From: Viridibacillus sp050278625
GTDB lineage: Bacteria > Bacillota > Bacilli > Bacillales_A > Planococcaceae
Assembly: GCF_050278625.1 (NCBI RefSeq)
Contig: NZ_JBNNTI010000016.1
Location: forward strand, 1 to 64,000
Reading direction: 5' to 3'
DNA: 64,000 bases
Part shown: positions 9,207 to 18,031 of the stretch, piece after piece
Layout of the letters: every line of letters starts with the position of its first letter
Numbering within the stretch: position 1 is the stretch's first letter
Program-made: the position numbers and the translations under genes
The notes under the pieces: generated by a model
The model's input: the letters and a program-made list of their open reading frames with translations, nothing else
Databases searched by the model: none
Told to the model about the DNA's origin: nothing

Positions 9207-10129
9207 TGAGTGAACACCTCTTTATCTTTTTTGTCGGCTATGACCTCGTTACGATCATAGTAATGCATAAATATATCCTCTAAATCCATCGTTCTAATTT
9301 GAATATTAGTAATATTAAAAGGTACCAATGCTTTTACAAAATCATTATAATCCCCTTGAACAACAATAAATGCTGTATTATCTTTGGAGCCCTCAATATT
9401 TAAGCCTGACTGCTCTAGCCTATGGAGCTGTTCTCTTGACTCAACGGTCACCTCAATAATTTTGCGCTGTCTAGCTCTTAAATCATGTACATTTTCTACA
9501 GTTAGTAGCTTTCCATCCTTTATTATGGCCACTCTGTCACATGTTCTCTCAACTTCCTGAAACATATGGGAAGACATTAAGATAGTAGTGCCTCTTTGTT
9601 TTTCTTCTAAAATAAGTTCTATGAAGAGCTGTTGCATCAGTGGATCTAAACCTGAAGTCGGCTCATCTAATATTAAAACCTGAGGCTGATGCATAAAGGC
9701 AGCTACTATACCTACTTTTTGTTTCATTCCTTTGGACATTTTTCGAATGGGAGTCTTAACATCAAATTGTAAACGATTAATAAGTTCATCTCTTCTATTT
9801 GTATCCTTTAATCCCTGCATTCCACCAATTAGATTAAGGAATTGTACGCCGTTCATTCCGTCTATGAAAGATATTTCGCCAGGTAAATACCCTACATTTT
9901 TTTTAATTTCAGGAGATTTATCCCAACAATCAAGACCTGCAATTAAAGACTTGCCAGATGTAGGTTTAGTAAAACCCATTAAATTTCGAATTGTGGTGGA
10001 CTTCCCAGCACCATTCGGTCCTAAGTAACCAAATACTTCGCCTTTTGCAACTTCAAATGAAAGATCATAAATACCTTTTCCATTTTTAAAAACTTTTGAA
10101 AGTCCATTTACTTTTATAATGATAATCAC
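9203..10129 (-). CDS. ABC transporter ATP-binding protein
   Basis: About 305 residues with a Walker A motif GYLGPNGAGKST, Q-loop region, signature-like KMSKGMKQKVG (in place of LSGGQ), Walker B VLILDEPTSGLDP and switch His in SSHMFQEVE. The extra C-terminal domain of about 90 residues is usual for drug or antibiotic exporters of the BcrA type. The open frame begins at GTG 10129, but the ribosome binding site (AAAAGGTGA) lies on top of that codon. The true start may be a rare ATT or ATA a few codons later. It pairs with the permease at 8400. Confidence 0.87.
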   Translation of the reverse strand: MIIIIKVNGLSKVFKNGKGIYDLSFEVAKGEVFGYLGPNGAGKSTTIRNLMGFTKPTSGKSLIAGLDCWDKSPEIKKNVGYLPGEISFIDGMNGVQFLNLIGGMQGLKDTNRRDELINRLQFDVKTPIRKMSKGMKQKVGIVAAFMHQPQVLILDEPTSGLDPLMQQLFIELILEEKQRGTTILMSSHMFQEVERTCDRVAIIKDGKLLTVENVHDLRARQRKIIEVTVESREQLHRLEQSGLNIEGSKDNTAFIVVQGDYNDFVKALVPFNITNIQIRTMDLEDIFMHYYDRNEVIADKKDKEVFTQ

Positions 10130-10150
10130 CTTTTCTTATAAATTTTAACA

Positions 10151-11143
10151 TCAATAGTTCAATACCATTGATCCCCATGCCAACCCTGCACCGTAAGAAC
10201 ATATTGCTAATTTGTCTCCTCTTTTTATTTTCCCTAAATGAATGGCTTCATCTAGTGCAATTAGAGAGGAAGCACCACCAGTATTACCGTATTTGTAGTT
10301 ATTCATATACGTGCGTTCTCTAGGTAATCCAATCATATCCATAACATTGTTTATGATGTTTACATTGGCTTGATGGAAAATAACGAAATCTATTTCTTTC
10401 ATCTCTAAACCAGCATCAGATACTGTTTCAATTATGACATTTGGTGTAGCTGTGTTTCCAAACTCCCATACGTCTTTTCCTTCTATGTGTGGAGTTTTTT
10501 GATTAGGGAGAACATCTACAGTTCCTCCTCCAGGCCACCATGCCTTGTTATATTTTGTACCATCTGTATATAGGTTATAAGCAAGTACCCCTTCTTCTTT
10601 TGGACAAGATTCCAAAATTACCGCTCCAGAACCGTCTCCAAGGAAGCAAGCTGTATTTCGATAAGACCAATCTATAAATCTAGAATAAATTTCTGTGCAT
10701 ACCACAAGAGCTCTCTTAAAACGAACTCCATCTAAAAATTTCAGTGCGGTAGTCATAGCAAAGACCGCATTTGGACAACCTCCGATATTCATATCAAATG
10801 CCACAGCATTTTTAGCACCCAGTTTCCCCTGTAATATACACGCTGTTGCAGGGCTTCTAATATCGGAGTATATAGAAGCAATTATGATTAAATCTAATTC
10901 CTCAGCATGTATTTTTGCTGACTCTAACGCTTTTATTGCCGAATTGTATGAAAGGTCTGAGATATTTTGTTCTTGGTCTTCTGATACTATACGGCGTTCT
11001 TTTATACCGTACTTCTCTTGTATCCATTCATCACTAGTATCCATAAGCTTTTCTAAGTCATGATTTGTTAATACTTTACTAGGTACATAAGCACCCGTTC
11101 CAATAATCCTTGCAGAATTTTGTTTTGTCATACAACACTTCAT
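10151..11143 (-). CDS. KAS III synthase K8, canonical Cys-His-Asn triad
   Basis: A 330-residue FabH-like protein with Cys123 (NIGGCPNA), His257 (FHQAN) and Asn287 (YGNTGGA). The N-terminus TNHDLEKLMDTSDEW and GIKERR fit the family. A second ATG four codons later (MTKQNS) may be the real start, since the GAGAGG site is only two bases from the first ATG. It lies eight bases after K7, its likely partner: K7 (Cys-Pro-Asp) followed by K8 (canonical) mirrors K9-K10 in reversed order. Substrates are unknown. Confidence 0.9.
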   Translation of the reverse strand: MKCCMTKQNSARIIGTGAYVPSKVLTNHDLEKLMDTSDEWIQEKYGIKERRIVSEDQEQNISDLSYNSAIKALESAKIHAEELDLIIIASIYSDIRSPATACILQGKLGAKNAVAFDMNIGGCPNAVFAMTTALKFLDGVRFKRALVVCTEIYSRFIDWSYRNTACFLGDGSGAVILESCPKEEGVLAYNLYTDGTKYNKAWWPGGGTVDVLPNQKTPHIEGKDVWEFGNTATPNVIIETVSDAGLEMKEIDFVIFHQANVNIINNVMDMIGLPRERTYMNNYKYGNTGGASSLIALDEAIHLGKIKRGDKLAICSYGAGLAWGSMVLNY

Positions 11144-11151
11144 TTCCTCTC

Positions 11152-12147
11152 TTAATGTTTAATAATTGATGCCACCCATGATATTCCTAGCCCCGCTCCT
11201 ATACACAATGTGAATTCCCCAGCTTTTGGTTGATAATGCTCTAATATATTTTGAATATCTATAACAAACCCAGATGCCGCACAATCTCCTATATCGGCAA
11301 GAAAGGGTATATTAGTTTTTTCAATCGGAAACCCTAATTCTTTCACTATTTTTTCCATAAGGTCTAATCTTCCAGAAGGAACTATTACATAAGAAATGTC
11401 ACTTAATGCAAGACCTTGTTCATCAAGAACGTTTTTGGCTATATTGAGATAATTTGAGATATTCTCTTTCATCAAATCTTGTAATTTTTCACCACGCGCG
11501 AATGTCCAAAGATTTTCTTTGACATTACTGTTACTGTCTACAAATTTCTTAGCAGCGGGGGTAAAGCCAGTATAAAATGTTAAGTCATGATAATAACCTT
11601 TAGTTATTGCGTCGTAACCGAAAAACATATTACGTTCATGTCCTTTTTGTAAAAGCATCGCTGCTCCAGCATCGCCCAGTATGACTTCGTTCGTTTCCCT
11701 ATTGGTTGTTAGGTGACCAAAATTATCACCGGATACTAATAACGCTGTTTTCCATTTTCCACTATTCTTAAGGGTTTCGGCAACAAACTTTATAGCTGTT
11801 TGATAACTTCCACACCCCATATTTAAATCGAATGCGAATGCATTTTTCAAATTTAGCTCATCACAAACCCTAGCAGAAGGTAGCCAGACTTGATAATCAT
11901 TCATAGCGCTGCCCACATATATTAGAATATCAATATCTAACGGATCAACTTTAGTTTTATTTAGCAAATCTCTGGACGCGTTAATAGCTAAATCACTACC
12001 AATTTCAGTCTCTGCTACTGGAACCGACTGAACACCAATTTTATTGAACTTTTTTGATGTTAATTGACCTATTTCCACTAAATCACTTACACTTTTTCTA
12101 GGAGGTAAATACACTGAAACTCCTAAAACACCTACAGGCACATTCAT
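11152..12147 (-). CDS. KAS III-like synthase K7, Cys-Pro-Asp active site
   Basis: A 331-residue KAS III-fold protein. Cys112 is kept (LNMGCGSY), but the HQAN motif is VPSGRLDLM (Pro257) and the Asn position is Asp288 (IGDCAASG). It shares PSGRxDLM and the acidic replacement with K10. Both also have a LPPRK/IPEKR-type N-terminus and lack the TSDEWI helix motif. With Cys but no His or Asn, it may accept an acyl group without decarboxylating. It sits between K6 and K8 with short gaps. A K7/K8 heteromer, as in the PqsB/PqsC pair, is a reasonable guess and not shown. Confidence 0.85.
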   Translation of the reverse strand: MNVPVGVLGVSVYLPPRKSVSDLVEIGQLTSKKFNKIGVQSVPVAETEIGSDLAINASRDLLNKTKVDPLDIDILIYVGSAMNDYQVWLPSARVCDELNLKNAFAFDLNMGCGSYQTAIKFVAETLKNSGKWKTALLVSGDNFGHLTTNRETNEVILGDAGAAMLLQKGHERNMFFGYDAITKGYYHDLTFYTGFTPAAKKFVDSNSNVKENLWTFARGEKLQDLMKENISNYLNIAKNVLDEQGLALSDISYVIVPSGRLDLMEKIVKELGFPIEKTNIPFLADIGDCAASGFVIDIQNILEHYQPKAGEFTLCIGAGLGISWVASIIKH

Positions 12148-12183
12148 TATTTCCCACCCTTTCTCTAATAAGCTATTGTAAAA

Positions 12184-13167
12184 TTAGTAACGTATTAAAA
12201 AAGCATGCCATTCTCCCAGACCCATTACCATCATTCCCAAAAGATCCCCTTTTTTCACTAATTTATCTTGCATAGCCCACTTAAGAGATATAAAAACGTC
12301 AAAACCACTAATATGACCAAGATTCTCGATATAATGAATAGGAATTTTAGTAGCTGGTAAACCAAGCAAATTAGCAATTGAGAGATGGTAGTGGGCTTGC
12401 TGATGAACAACAAATAACATATCTAACTGATTGACATTAATATTCGCCTTCTTGCACAATTCTAAAATTGGTTTAGTAGAAATTTGAGAGAAAATTGGTT
12501 TTAATTCAGTTTTATATTTTTCAATATTAAAGTCTACTTGTTCCTCCCATCCTCCATCGAAAGATGTTTTTTCAGAGAATGGCATAATGACCCCACCTTC
12601 TCTCATCACTCCCAAACTTGGCATTGTTTCATTTAAATTAATATATTCGAGTGAAATTAAATCTGGCGAATTTCGTTTAATGACTAGTGAACATGCACCA
12701 TCTCCTATAAATTGGGGGAAAGTTCCACCACCTAAATGTTCTGTTAGAGCAATTAAGACAGTATTAATCTCATCGTCTGCCTTGATCATATCTATTGCCA
12801 TATGATAAGCAGCACCAGTTGTATTACAACCACCATAAACATCAATTGTACTAGCATTGATACACCCAAGTTGATCAGCAATGAAAGCAGAGCTTTGCCA
12901 TTTTTCATAATCACTGGAGAGGCTGTTCGCAATTATAAAATCAATTTCTTCAGGAATGATTGAAGCCTCATTTATAGCTTCTTTTGCAGCTCTAAGAGAA
13001 AATAACATAGGATTCTCATTCTCTGTAGCCAGAGGTACAAAATTACAGCCAAGTCTTTCCTTTAATGTTTCTCTAATTTTAGCCGCGGGTGCTAATACAT
13101 CCCAAGTACTTACTAAATTTTCTGGTAATGAAACACCAATTCCAGCAATTCCAATTTCCTCTTCCAT
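12184..13167 (-). CDS. KAS III-like synthase K6, Cys-His-His active site
   Basis: A 327-residue KAS III-fold protein with Cys114 (YGGCNTTG) and His255 (VVHQQAHYH). The catalytic Asn is replaced by His285 (LGHISGFD). It is the close paralogue of K4, which has the same residues at the same numbers, the same length, a GIAGIGV start and a gene order of no-Cys partner then Cys-His-His. The conserved His suggests altered rather than lost chemistry. It follows K5 closely in the transcript. The start has a strong site in AGGAAGGAG. Confidence 0.87.
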   Translation of the reverse strand: MEEEIGIAGIGVSLPENLVSTWDVLAPAAKIRETLKERLGCNFVPLATENENPMLFSLRAAKEAINEASIIPEEIDFIIANSLSSDYEKWQSSAFIADQLGCINASTIDVYGGCNTTGAAYHMAIDMIKADDEINTVLIALTEHLGGGTFPQFIGDGACSLVIKRNSPDLISLEYINLNETMPSLGVMREGGVIMPFSEKTSFDGGWEEQVDFNIEKYKTELKPIFSQISTKPILELCKKANINVNQLDMLFVVHQQAHYHLSIANLLGLPATKIPIHYIENLGHISGFDVFISLKWAMQDKLVKKGDLLGMMVMGLGEWHAFLIRY

Positions 13168-13187
13168 GATTTCTACTCCTTCCTGTC

Positions 13188-14156
13188 CTAGATCTCTATA
13201 ACAGCCGCAGCCCAGTTTCCATCAACCCCAAATGATGGAACAAGAACTTTAGTACCTTGCTTTAAATTTTCTTCGTTTAACAGCATATCGATTGAAAGTA
13301 AAATACCTGCCGAACACATGAAACCATACTCTTTTGCACTGTCAATAATTTGTTCTTCTTTTAAATTGAAATGTTTTCTAAATCGATTATAGTGTGATTG
13401 GGTTGGACTGTGAATGACGACTCTTTCTATTTCTTCCCAAGATATTTTTGCTTTATTTAATGCCTGTTCTATTACGGTTTCGAGTATTTTAAAAACTTGG
13501 GTTTCAATTTCTTTATAATGCGAAATATTTTGAACCTTATAGACAAATTTCCCCTCTTTACAAGGTTTATCAGCAATAGGGAGTTTCCAACCTCCCACTT
13601 CGTTATAAATAACATCATGGTATTTGCTAATGGTCTTAGTGACGATAGAAAGAATTCGATTTTTCTGATAACCTTTCTCTAACAAGAGACTTGCTGCTCC
13701 ATCACCTAAAACTGCATCACCCAATAATCTATCTTGACTATGAAATCCCCAAGATTGAGGAGAACCTATAACTCCAAAACGAGAATCATCATTTGCTCTC
13801 AGGTGATTCAATAGCAGCCTCATTAACATCAAGGAAGAGTTTCCTCCTTGTATTAAATTAAACGAAATTATGCGATTAACCCCTACTTTATCCATAATTT
13901 GTCTACCGTGCATTTGAAAAAGATAATCCCCATAAGATTCTTCGTTAAAGAAAAAATATTGGTCTTCCAAATCCTGGAGTGAAATTTTCGCTTTTTCTAC
14001 CATATTCCGAATAGACTTGGCCCCTATTTCGTATGGAGTCTCATCTGATTCTGCAATTCGGATTGACACCACATCTCCATGAGGAGATATAATTGATCGT
14101 ACTTCTTGAGGTAAGAAGATCCCTACAGATTTTATACCAATAGTTTCCTTTTCCAT
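13188..14156 (-). CDS. KAS III-like protein K5 lacking the active-site Cys
   Basis: A 322-residue KAS III-fold protein, paralogous to K3. The nucleophile position is Asn106 (IQGGNSSLM). His249 remains in VIHSPTQSHYN. The catalytic Asn position is Phe279 within YGFMCSAG, which adds a Cys (281) not found in normal FabH. GDAVLGDGAASLLLEKG confirms the fold. The region between residues 25 and 50 lacks the TSDEW helix. It is likely a non-condensing subunit or regulator for K6, its downstream neighbour, or uses Cys281 in a way not described (inference). Confidence 0.85.
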   Translation of the reverse strand: MEKETIGIKSVGIFLPQEVRSIISPHGDVVSIRIAESDETPYEIGAKSIRNMVEKAKISLQDLEDQYFFFNEESYGDYLFQMHGRQIMDKVGVNRIISFNLIQGGNSSLMLMRLLLNHLRANDDSRFGVIGSPQSWGFHSQDRLLGDAVLGDGAASLLLEKGYQKNRILSIVTKTISKYHDVIYNEVGGWKLPIADKPCKEGKFVYKVQNISHYKEIETQVFKILETVIEQALNKAKISWEEIERVVIHSPTQSHYNRFRKHFNLKEEQIIDSAKEYGFMCSAGILLSIDMLLNEENLKQGTKVLVPSFGVDGNWAAAVIEI

Positions 14157-14174
14157 AATTATTCCCTCATTTCT

Positions 14175-15158
14175 TTAATAACGGATAACCCAACCATGGA
14201 AGTCCATTAAACCCATCACCGCAAAAGAAAGAAGATTGCCTTTTTTAACTCGCCCTTCTTTCATGGCTCTCTTTAAACAAATAAATACATCACATCCAGA
14301 TACATGTCCTATGTCGTCAATATAATCAACTGGAGAAAGATTTGACGGTAAATTAAACATTTCCAACATACTCTGATTTACATATTTTTGTTGATGTACG
14401 AAAAATACTTGACTTAAATCAGATGTACTGTATCCTGCTTTTGCTAGCGATTTTTCTATCGTTTTTTTACAAGATGGAAATATTAGTGGTTTAATCTCCT
14501 GTCGAAATTGCAATGCACTAAATTCAAAATTACTATATACGTTCCCATCAAATGTCATATCCTTTGAAAATGGCGTTACAGTTCCTCCAACAGGCAACCT
14601 TTGCATAGTCGGGAAAATATCACTTACTTGACTATGGGCTAAGATTTCTAGTTCTTCACAATTACGTTTCAACACTAGAACGCAAGCTCCATCAGAGATA
14701 AATTGAGGCCATGTTTCTCCACTTATTGCTTCTGATAATACAATTAAACATGTATTAATTGAATCATCTTGTTCAAATAAGTCGTAAGCAGATCTTACAG
14801 CTGATCCTACTGCGTTACATCCACCAAAGATATCAAATGTAAAGGCATTGTCACAGCCTAACAAACACTGAACTTTCGCACTAGTCTGCCAATACAAATA
14901 TTCAGAATTATAATTGTTGCAAATGATTACATCCACATCTTCTGCTACAATTTCTGCTTCTAACATTGCTTGTTTGGCTGCTTGAACAGCCAAGTCTGTG
15001 GGTGTTAATGGTTGTTCTAAGACATATGTAGAATGGCAACCCATTCTTTCCCAAACATCCCGTCTTAATCCATTAGGTTTTGCATAAGTCTCCCACGTAT
15101 CAACAACTTTTTCAGGAAAAGCTACACCAATTCCAGCTATACCAACCATACTATCCAC
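14175..15158 (-). CDS. KAS III-like synthase K4, Cys-His-His active site
   Basis: A 327-residue protein with Cys114 (FGGCNAVG), His255 (FFVHQQKY) and His285 (IGHVSGCD) where FabH has Asn. K6 carries the same set at the same positions. Both also share CxxFxPL-type N-terminal sequences, WQxSAK/A and a VGGTVTPFS/GGVIMPFS block. It lies next to K3, so K3-K4 and K5-K6 look like a duplicated two-gene cassette. The Asn-to-His change would alter the oxyanion/decarboxylation pocket. Confidence 0.87.
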   Translation of the reverse strand: MDSMVGIAGIGVAFPEKVVDTWETYAKPNGLRRDVWERMGCHSTYVLEQPLTPTDLAVQAAKQAMLEAEIVAEDVDVIICNNYNSEYLYWQTSAKVQCLLGCDNAFTFDIFGGCNAVGSAVRSAYDLFEQDDSINTCLIVLSEAISGETWPQFISDGACVLVLKRNCEELEILAHSQVSDIFPTMQRLPVGGTVTPFSKDMTFDGNVYSNFEFSALQFRQEIKPLIFPSCKKTIEKSLAKAGYSTSDLSQVFFVHQQKYVNQSMLEMFNLPSNLSPVDYIDDIGHVSGCDVFICLKRAMKEGRVKKGNLLSFAVMGLMDFHGWVIRY

Positions 15159-15173
15159 CTCTTTAATATTTTA

Positions 15174-16139
15174 TTAGACAGTCATAATAGCTGCACACCA
15201 GTTCCCATCTATCCCTATAGAAGTTACTAACACTTTGCTGTTTTTCGGCAATTCAAGAGAGTATACTGCTTCATGCAATGAAAGTAGCAATCCTGCTGAA
15301 CACATATAACCATAGCAATTTACTGTTTCAACTACAGAATCTTTGCTTATTTTTAGGGATTCAATTAACTCCTTTGAAACTTGAGGAGTTTGGCTATGTA
15401 AAACTAATAAATCAATTTCATTACGTGAGATACCAGCTTTTTTCAGAGTGTCTTCAACTACTTCAATGCCTATTTCCACACTTCTTTTTTTCAATTCGTA
15501 ATAGTGTTTCTTATTAATTAAGCTATATTTAAAACGGCCTTCTTGTATAGATTTTTGGTTTATTTCTTCTAAGTAGCCGCCCACTTTAAATGCAGCAATG
15601 TCATGATATTTCCCCATTGTCTTAAATGTAAATGCGTCAAAACAATATCGGTTACTTCCTTTTTCCAACAATAGTACTGCAGCTCCATCACCGAGTACTG
15701 CATCGCCTATCTTTCTATTATCAGTATGATTTTCCCAATTATTACTAGATGATACACCACCGATATAACCTTCTGGATCATTACGCAAATGATCTATTAA
15801 AAGCTTAATAGCAAGCAATGAACAATTTGAAGATTGGTACAAATTATAGGTATGACAAGAACCTATTTGAATTTCGTCCAATATCTTCCTACCTACCAGT
15901 TGAAATAGAAAATCTCCCGGAGCGTCATTGCAATGTAACCAGTGTCCTAAATCTTCTTTATTTATTTCTGCAATGGTAATTGCATTTTCCAATGCAATTG
16001 CTCCCATTCGATAGGTAGTATCATTTTTAGCCGCCTTGTGAATGATAATCTTTTCACCATCACCAGTGACTGTATTCATTTGTTTTTTCGGCAAATATCT
16101 GCCAATCGATTTAATACCTACAGGAATTTTAGTTTTCAT
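15174..16139 (-). CDS. KAS III-like protein K3 lacking the aligned active-site Cys
   Basis: The frame is open to 16229, but the ATG at 16139 (MKTKIPVGIKSIGRYLP) matches the paralogue start and has an AAGGA site, giving 321 residues and an 11-base overlap with the dehydrogenase upstream. The nucleophile position is Asn105, with a Cys one residue later (QSSNCSLL). His248 is kept (LHSQTP). The Asn position is Tyr278 in YGYMCSAG, with Cys280 shared with K5. GDAVLGDGAAVLLLEKG is typical. It looks like a non-standard partner of K4, though the shifted Cys106 could still be reactive. Confidence 0.85.
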   Translation of the reverse strand: MKTKIPVGIKSIGRYLPKKQMNTVTGDGEKIIIHKAAKNDTTYRMGAIALENAITIAEINKEDLGHWLHCNDAPGDFLFQLVGRKILDEIQIGSCHTYNLYQSSNCSLLAIKLLIDHLRNDPEGYIGGVSSSNNWENHTDNRKIGDAVLGDGAAVLLLEKGSNRYCFDAFTFKTMGKYHDIAAFKVGGYLEEINQKSIQEGRFKYSLINKKHYYELKKRSVEIGIEVVEDTLKKAGISRNEIDLLVLHSQTPQVSKELIESLKISKDSVVETVNCYGYMCSAGLLLSLHEAVYSLELPKNSKVLVTSIGIDGNWCAAIMTV

Positions 16140-16962
16140 ATGAAAAAAATCCTTGTCCGACTTTACGGCCAACGTGTCCATCATATACTTTTTGTCTAAA
16201 TATTGGACATGGTGCATAACGTCGGTCACCTAGTAATCTTTCCATAGATTCCATCCCTCGAAGTGCAACATCAATTCCCGTTTGATCAACTAATTTTAAT
16301 GGACCAATAGGTACATTTAAACCAAGTTTGGCTATGGTATCAATAGCTTCTTCATCTGCTATACCTTGCATCAGTATATAGGCTGCTTCATTAATCATCG
16401 CTTGTGCTAACCTAGAAATTACAAAACCAGGAAAATCTTTAACGATTGCTCCAGTTTTATTGATATCTTTACAATATTCCAAGGACTTTTTCAACGTTTC
16501 ATCGCTCGTAAATACAGAACGAATCACTTCAACCAGCTCCATTTTTGGAACTGGAGTTGCAAAATGCATGCCTACAATTCTATCTTTGTTAATAGCAAGT
16601 GATGATATTTCACTAATAGGAAGCGTTGAAGTAGATGATGCTAAAATTGTACTTGAAGGTTGGATTTCATCTAATTTTTTAAAAAGTTCTTTTTTCTCAT
16701 CAATATTTTCAATAATTGCTTCCACTACTAGATCGACTTCTGGTAATTCTTCTAACTTACAATTCGAGATATTAGAAAGAAGAAATTCCTTTTCAATATT
16801 AGTTAGCCTGCCTTTATTAACCTCATTTTCAACATAAGACGACATCTTATCATCTCCATGTCGAGTAACTGTCCATACTTCGTAATCAGCCAAAGCAAAG
16901 CACTGTACAACACCTCTACCAATAGCCCCAATACCTATAACTGCAACTTTTTTTTTCCTCAT
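16129..16962 (-). CDS. 3-hydroxyacyl-CoA dehydrogenase (Hbd/PaaH-like)
   Basis: A 277-residue two-domain dehydrogenase. The NAD-binding motif is VAVIGIGAIGRG, the CoA-binding/catalytic segment ASSTSTLPISEI, and the catalytic His lies in VGMHFATPVPKMELVEVI. A C-terminal helical domain contains DFPGFVISRLAQAMINEA. The length is normal for 3-hydroxybutyryl-CoA dehydrogenases. It interconverts 3-ketoacyl-CoA and 3-hydroxyacyl-CoA, so it could reduce (or oxidise) beta-keto products of the KAS III enzymes. With the SDR at 19114 the operon has two potential 3-keto reductases. Its 3' end overlaps K3 by 11 bases. Confidence 0.88.
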   Translation of the reverse strand: MRKKKVAVIGIGAIGRGVVQCFALADYEVWTVTRHGDDKMSSYVENEVNKGRLTNIEKEFLLSNISNCKLEELPEVDLVVEAIIENIDEKKELFKKLDEIQPSSTILASSTSTLPISEISSLAINKDRIVGMHFATPVPKMELVEVIRSVFTSDETLKKSLEYCKDINKTGAIVKDFPGFVISRLAQAMINEAAYILMQGIADEEAIDTIAKLGLNVPIGPLKLVDQTGIDVALRGMESMERLLGDRRYAPCPIFRQKVYDGHVGRKVGQGFFSYEN

Positions 16963-16995
16963 AAAATCCCTCTCAATTCGTAAAATATATATATA

Positions 16996-18018
16996 CTAAA
17001 CTAATAAGAAATCTTCTTTTGCACACCAACGGATCGCGGATGCACCAAAAGACAACCCTGCTCCAAAAGCAAATGTAAATAATATGTCACCTGGTTTAAT
17101 TCTATTTTCATTAAAGGCCTCTGATATAGCTAGTAGAATAGATGCACTGGATGTATTACCATATTTTTCAATATTAATGAAAGATCTTTCTAGAGGAATA
17201 TTAATCTTATTCATAATTTCTTTAATAATGTTCAAGTTAGCTTGATGTGATATGAATAAATTAACATCCTTTAGAGAAATACCACTTTCTTCAGATAAAC
17301 GTTTGATTAATTTTGGAATTTCCCCCGTCGCGAAATCCCAAATCGCACCACCATCCATATGAAAATATCCAAGTTTTTTTTTTAGTGTATCTTCAGTAGT
17401 TGGTATTGCTGTTCCTCCTGAAGGAACGTATGCAATAAAATATCCTGAAGGGTCATTACATAAAACCGTGTGAAGAATCCCGGTTCCTGGTTTACAAGCT
17501 CTCAGTAGTAAACAACCTGCTCCATCACCCATGATCACACATGTAGAACGATCTTCCCAATTGAGAACTGCTGAGTTTAATTCAGAGTTAACAACAGCAA
17601 CGGTACTGTATCGACCAGTAGCTACATATTGTGCAGCAACGTCTACCGTAAAAACTCCTCCAGGACATCCACCAGCTCGAGCATCAATGGTAACAACATT
17701 GCTCAGCCCTGCCTTTTTTGCAATAAGAGCCGCCATTTGTGGACTATTGTAATCAGGCGTGTTTGATCCACAAACAATTAAGTCTACTTCTTCCAGAGAT
17801 ATTCCGGCATTTTCACATGCGTTTATTAATGCACTTACACCCATATCTGATGCTAGTTCACCAGTTTTAGCTACCCTTCTTTCCTTAATACCTATTCTTT
17901 TTGTAATCCATTCGTCTGTAGTATCAACTATTTTTTCTAAATCTGAATTGTATAAAACTTTTTCTGGTACGTATGATCCAGCTCCAAAAATCCCAACAGA
18001 TCTAACTGGTTGGTTCAT
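16996..18018 (-). CDS. KAS III synthase K2, canonical Cys-His-Asn triad
   Basis: The ATG at 18018 (MNQPVRSVGIFG) follows AGGAGG by eight bases; the longer frame from 18039 overlaps that site. The protein has 340 residues with Cys118 (AGGCPGG), His258 (ISHQAN) and Asn288 (YGNTSSA). It is the sister of K9 (shared DPSGYFxAYVPxGG, IRWCxxEDF C-terminus). Being fully equipped, it should condense an acyl-CoA with an extender; specificity is unknown. It lies 13 bases from the end of K1. Confidence 0.9.
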   Translation of the reverse strand: MNQPVRSVGIFGAGSYVPEKVLYNSDLEKIVDTTDEWITKRIGIKERRVAKTGELASDMGVSALINACENAGISLEEVDLIVCGSNTPDYNSPQMAALIAKKAGLSNVVTIDARAGGCPGGVFTVDVAAQYVATGRYSTVAVVNSELNSAVLNWEDRSTCVIMGDGAGCLLLRACKPGTGILHTVLCNDPSGYFIAYVPSGGTAIPTTEDTLKKKLGYFHMDGGAIWDFATGEIPKLIKRLSEESGISLKDVNLFISHQANLNIIKEIMNKINIPLERSFINIEKYGNTSSASILLAISEAFNENRIKPGDILFTFAFGAGLSFGASAIRWCAKEDFLLV

Positions 18019-18031
18019 ATAAATCGCCTCC

